Source: Oscillospiraceae bacterium (lineage in GTDB: Bacteria > Bacillota_A > Clostridia > Oscillospirales > Ruminococcaceae). From it: 7,829 bases of DNA. Both the position numbers and the translations under genes were made by a program. This document shows, in pieces, positions 5,415 through 7,829 of this stretch (the first letter of the stretch is position 1; each line of letters opens with the position of its first letter). The notes under the pieces are model-generated. The model was not told where the DNA came from. It searched no databases and saw nothing but the letters and a program-made list of their open reading frames with translations. The stretch covers positions 1-7,829 of the forward strand of contig JAFSHE010000340.1 of the NCBI GenBank assembly GCA_017440445.1. The letters are read 5' to 3'.

Positions 5415-5433
5415 CAAGGTATGAGAAAACGAG

Positions 5434-5439
5434 AGGAGG
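5434..5439 (+). promoter_or_regulatory. Consensus ribosome binding site that fixes a TTG start
   Basis: AGGAGG, complementary to the 16S rRNA 3' end, stands 7 bases before TTG at 5447. It is the only candidate start of that frame with a ribosome binding site, so the gene very likely begins with TTG. Confidence 0.75.
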
Positions 5440-5446
5440 CGGTGCT

Positions 5447-6187
5447 TTGCGGGACTATTTCCATGCCGATACATCCAAATATCCCAGACGACTCAGGGCA
5501 GTGCTGATAGCCGTACTTGTGCCGCTTGGAGCGGTGTGCATCTTCTGCACCGCTATGATGATATTCAACCTTCGTGAGGACGGCGACAAAGGGTTTGTAC
5601 AGTTTATGCTGTACGTTATTGCAGGCTGTGTTGCAGCGGGTATGGCAACTGCATTTACAGGGGCATACATCACCGATAAAAAAGTGCGCCGCCACGCACG
5701 ATACACCTATATAGACCTGCTCCCCTCCTGTATGGTATACAGCAGGTATGCGGGCGAGCATTACATGTACGGCGAGCGGGTGATACACCGCAGACTGTAC
5801 TACATCCACTACTCCGAGATACGGGATGTTACCCGTGACCCGAAGCAGGCTCCCGCCGAGCTTCTTATCCGTGGAGAAATACACAGCTACCTGCTTGCCT
5901 CTGAGCAGCTTGGCTATCACATAGACGAGGAGGGAGAGCTGAAATTCGACCGTCCCGAGCTAAACGAGCGGCACTTCGATATCCTGACAAGGCTTACGAT
6001 ACGCTCGGATTTCGGCAGCACAAAGCAGCTTCAGCGCTCCATAGAATATTATCGGGAGCAATTCGTGAATGCCCCCGAAAAAAGGCCCTTTAACCTTGCC
6101 GACTACGTGGCGGCAAGACCAAAACGACATACAGGCACCTCCAACCGACTGCTGGATGCGCCCAGCTTCGACAGAAAATGGCGATGA
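5447..6187 (+). CDS. Two-span membrane protein of unknown function, upstream of ppk
   Basis: I do not recognise this 246-residue protein. It starts at TTG after a consensus ribosome binding site. Residues 1-17 are polar and basic (KYPRRLR). Two hydrophobic spans (about 18-41 and 50-75) form a hairpin with a short acidic outer loop (REDGDKG), followed by KKVRRHAR. By the positive-inside rule both ends are cytoplasmic. The cytoplasmic part (77-246) starts with a probably beta-rich stretch (IDLLPSCMVYSRYAGE, then HYSEIRDVTRDP, then ELLIRGEIHSYLL) that resembles, loosely, bacterial PH-like domains of YcxB type. A charged helical part follows (KQLQRSIEYYREQF), and then a basic tail (AARPKRHTGTSNR). 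The ppk start is only 27 bases after its stop with no terminator between, so the two are co-transcribed from the promoter at 5386. A membrane-tied role connected with polyphosphate is possible but is inference from position alone. Confidence 0.8.
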   Translation: MRDYFHADTSKYPRRLRAVLIAVLVPLGAVCIFCTAMMIFNLREDGDKGFVQFMLYVIAGCVAAGMATAFTGAYITDKKVRRHARYTYIDLLPSCMVYSRYAGEHYMYGERVIHRRLYYIHYSEIRDVTRDPKQAPAELLIRGEIHSYLLASEQLGYHIDEEGELKFDRPELNERHFDILTRLTIRSDFGSTKQLQRSIEYYREQFVNAPEKRPFNLADYVAARPKRHTGTSNRLLDAPSFDRKWR

Positions 6188-6214
6188 GATATTCATCCGA
6201 AAAGGAGAAAAAAC

Positions 6215-7829
6215 ATGGGACACGATTTTTACGACAACAGAGAGCTTTCCTGGCTGAAATTCAACGCAAGAGTGCTTGAGGAGGCACAGGACACAGATAC
6301 CCCGCTGTTTGAGCGGCTGCGCTTCGTGCAGATTTTCTGCTCCAACCTTGACGAATTCTTCATGATACGTGTGGGAAGCCTTCATGACAAGCTGATGTTT
6401 GAGCCGAAGGACAAGGAAAACAAGACCAACATGACCCCAAAAGAGCAGCTTTCCGAGATAGCAAAGCGTGTAAAGGAGCTGCTTCCTGTAAAGGACCTTG
6501 CCTACTCCGACATAATGAGCGGAATGGCCGCATACGGTATAACTCACCTTGACCTCAGCAGCATTGACCCCGAGGAGGACGCTTTCCTGCGAGCATACTT
6601 CGTAAAGGAGATACAGCCGCTGCTGTTTACGGGAGTAGTGGACAGAAAACACCCTGTGCCTTTCCTTAAAAGCGGCGAGATATACGCAGGCGTGACTATG
6701 CGCAGAAAGGACGAGGCAGCAGGCAAAATGACCTTCGGAATACTGCCCGCATCCGAGAATTTCCCACGCCTTATCTGGATACCGGGCACAGGAAAATTCA
6801 TCCTCTGCGAGGAGCTTATCTCCCGCTATGCGGAGCTTGTATTCAAAAACTTCGAAATAATCTCACGCTGCATCTTCCGTGTTACGAGAAACGCAGATAT
6901 CGCCATGGACGAGGGTCTGTATGACCATGACGTGGACTTCCGTGATATCATGAGCGAGCTTGTTAAAAAACGCAAGAAGTTACAGCCCGTGCGCCTTGAA
7001 TTCCAGGGCAAGCCCTCCGACGATATCAGAGAAGTCATCGCAAAGACCCTGCGAGTAAAGGAAAACTTTATCTTCCGACAGAAATCGCCGCTGGATATGG
7101 GCTTTCTCTCTGCGCTTGAAAGACGTCTTGAAAAGCAGAGCGAGCTTTTCTTCAAGCCACTCACACCACAGCGCTCACCCTATATCGACCCCAAAAAGCC
7201 CATAATCGAGCAGATACAGCAGCGTGATATACTGCTTACCTACCCCTACGAAAATATCAACCAATTTATAAGACTTCTTGACGAGGCAGCGGAAAACCCC
7301 GATGTAATGAGCATAAAGATAACCCTCTACCGTGTTGCACGTGACAGTAAGATAATCAACGCCCTCATCCGTGCAGCAGAGAATGGCAAGGATGTACTGG
7401 CGCTTGTGGAGCTGCGTGCACGCTTCGATGAGGAAAACAACATCGGCTGGTCAAAGCAGCTTGAGGATGCGGGAGTAAATGTCATTTACGGTCTTGAGGA
7501 GCTGAAGGTACACTCCAAGCTGCTGCTGATAACACTCCGCAGCGGTGATGGAGTAAGCTATATCACACAGGTAGGCACAGGAAACTACAACGAGCGCACC
7601 TCCAAGCTATATACCGACATCACACTTATGACCGCAGACAGGATATTCGGCTCTGATGCCTCAGTGGTATTCAATGCGCTGGCAGTAGGAAATACAGTAG
7701 AAAGCACCAACAAGCTGCTGGTGGCTCCGAAAGGTCTTAAAAGCCGCATAGTGGAGCTTATCGACAACGAGATAACCTACGGCAAGGATGGCTACATCGG
7801 CATAAAAATGAACTCCCTTACGGACAAGG
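6215..7829 (+). CDS. ppk: Polyphosphate kinase PPK1, N-terminal 538 residues (partial)
   Basis: PPK1 reversibly transfers the gamma phosphate of ATP to inorganic polyphosphate through a phosphohistidine. The start ATG at 6215 follows AGGAG (6203-6207) by 7 bases. Visible motifs: NRELSWLKFN (8-17) and CSNLDEFFMIRVG (42 on, N44) in the N domain; the head domain at about 105-318; then TYPYENI, IKITLYRVARDS (R373), VELRARFDEENNIGW (R403), ELKVHSKLLLI (H433) and GTGNYNERTSKLYTD (Y466) in the first catalytic domain. These sit two positions before the E. coli residues Asn-45 (one before), Arg-375, Arg-405, the phosphorylated His-435 and Tyr-468, so the enzyme should be active. The usual LLHHPYES reads LLTYPYENI, a small departure. 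The family is about 690-720 residues; the second catalytic domain with the second conserved histidine lies mostly past the right edge. It is the second gene of an operon with the two-span membrane protein. Confidence 0.97.
   Translation, partial: MGHDFYDNRELSWLKFNARVLEEAQDTDTPLFERLRFVQIFCSNLDEFFMIRVGSLHDKLMFEPKDKENKTNMTPKEQLSEIAKRVKELLPVKDLAYSDIMSGMAAYGITHLDLSSIDPEEDAFLRAYFVKEIQPLLFTGVVDRKHPVPFLKSGEIYAGVTMRRKDEAAGKMTFGILPASENFPRLIWIPGTGKFILCEELISRYAELVFKNFEIISRCIFRVTRNADIAMDEGLYDHDVDFRDIMSELVKKRKKLQPVRLEFQGKPSDDIREVIAKTLRVKENFIFRQKSPLDMGFLSALERRLEKQSELFFKPLTPQRSPYIDPKKPIIEQIQQRDILLTYPYENINQFIRLLDEAAENPDVMSIKITLYRVARDSKIINALIRAAENGKDVLALVELRARFDEENNIGWSKQLEDAGVNVIYGLEELKVHSKLLLITLRSGDGVSYITQVGTGNYNERTSKLYTDITLMTADRIFGSDASVVFNALAVGNTVESTNKLLVAPKGLKSRIVELIDNEITYGKDGYIGIKMNSLTDK

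Noticed and set aside
5960..7164. Minus-strand frames across the ppk region
   Set aside because: Antisense to PPK1 with all catalytic motifs on the plus strand; no independent support.

Overview
The window looks like chromosomal DNA of a Gram-positive anaerobe of the class Clostridia, probably Ruminococcus or a close relative (Oscillospiraceae). The basis is indirect: strong AGGAGG-type ribosome binding sites, TTGACT/TATAAT promoters with extended -10 elements, T-tailed hairpin terminators, a clostridial MtaB, HPr-like proteins, and family-level resemblance of two membrane proteins to clostridial proteins. I cannot name the species. I see no mobile element, CRISPR array, rRNA or tRNA.

Layout from left to right. 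(1) Positions 1-950, minus strand: the N-terminal 316 residues of the tRNA methylthiotransferase MtaB, cut by the window edge. (2) Positions 951-1205: an intergenic region with two well-formed back-to-back promoters, one for mtaB and one for the next operon. (3) Positions 1206-1766, plus strand: two small tandem genes for HPr-fold proteins. Both have lost the phosphoacceptor His-15 loop of HPr but keep the Ser-46 region. They end at a clear terminator. (4) Positions 2010-4352, plus strand: a 780-residue multi-spanning DUF2339-type membrane protein whose soluble N-terminus carries six 14-residue repeats encoded by a 42-bp DNA repeat. Its promoter sits beside a perfect 16-bp palindrome. (5) A bidirectional terminator separates it from a convergent minus-strand gene (4405-5238) for a six-span membrane protein resembling DUF2238/YjdF. 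(6) Positions 5239-5446: a divergent intergenic region with a 26-bp perfect dyad and a strong plus-strand promoter. (7) Positions 5447 to the right edge, plus strand: an apparent operon of a two-span membrane protein of unknown function (TTG start) and ppk, the polyphosphate kinase, cut after 538 residues.

The genes do not form one obvious pathway. The most unusual item is the tandem pair of HPr homologues without His-15. The second copy uses only one synonymous codon for each of Ile, Asn, Asp and Lys, which suggests high expression. The pair looks like a possible Ser-site-only signalling or decoy module, but this is inference from sequence. The second item of interest is the link between an uncharacterised membrane protein and polyphosphate kinase in one transcription unit.
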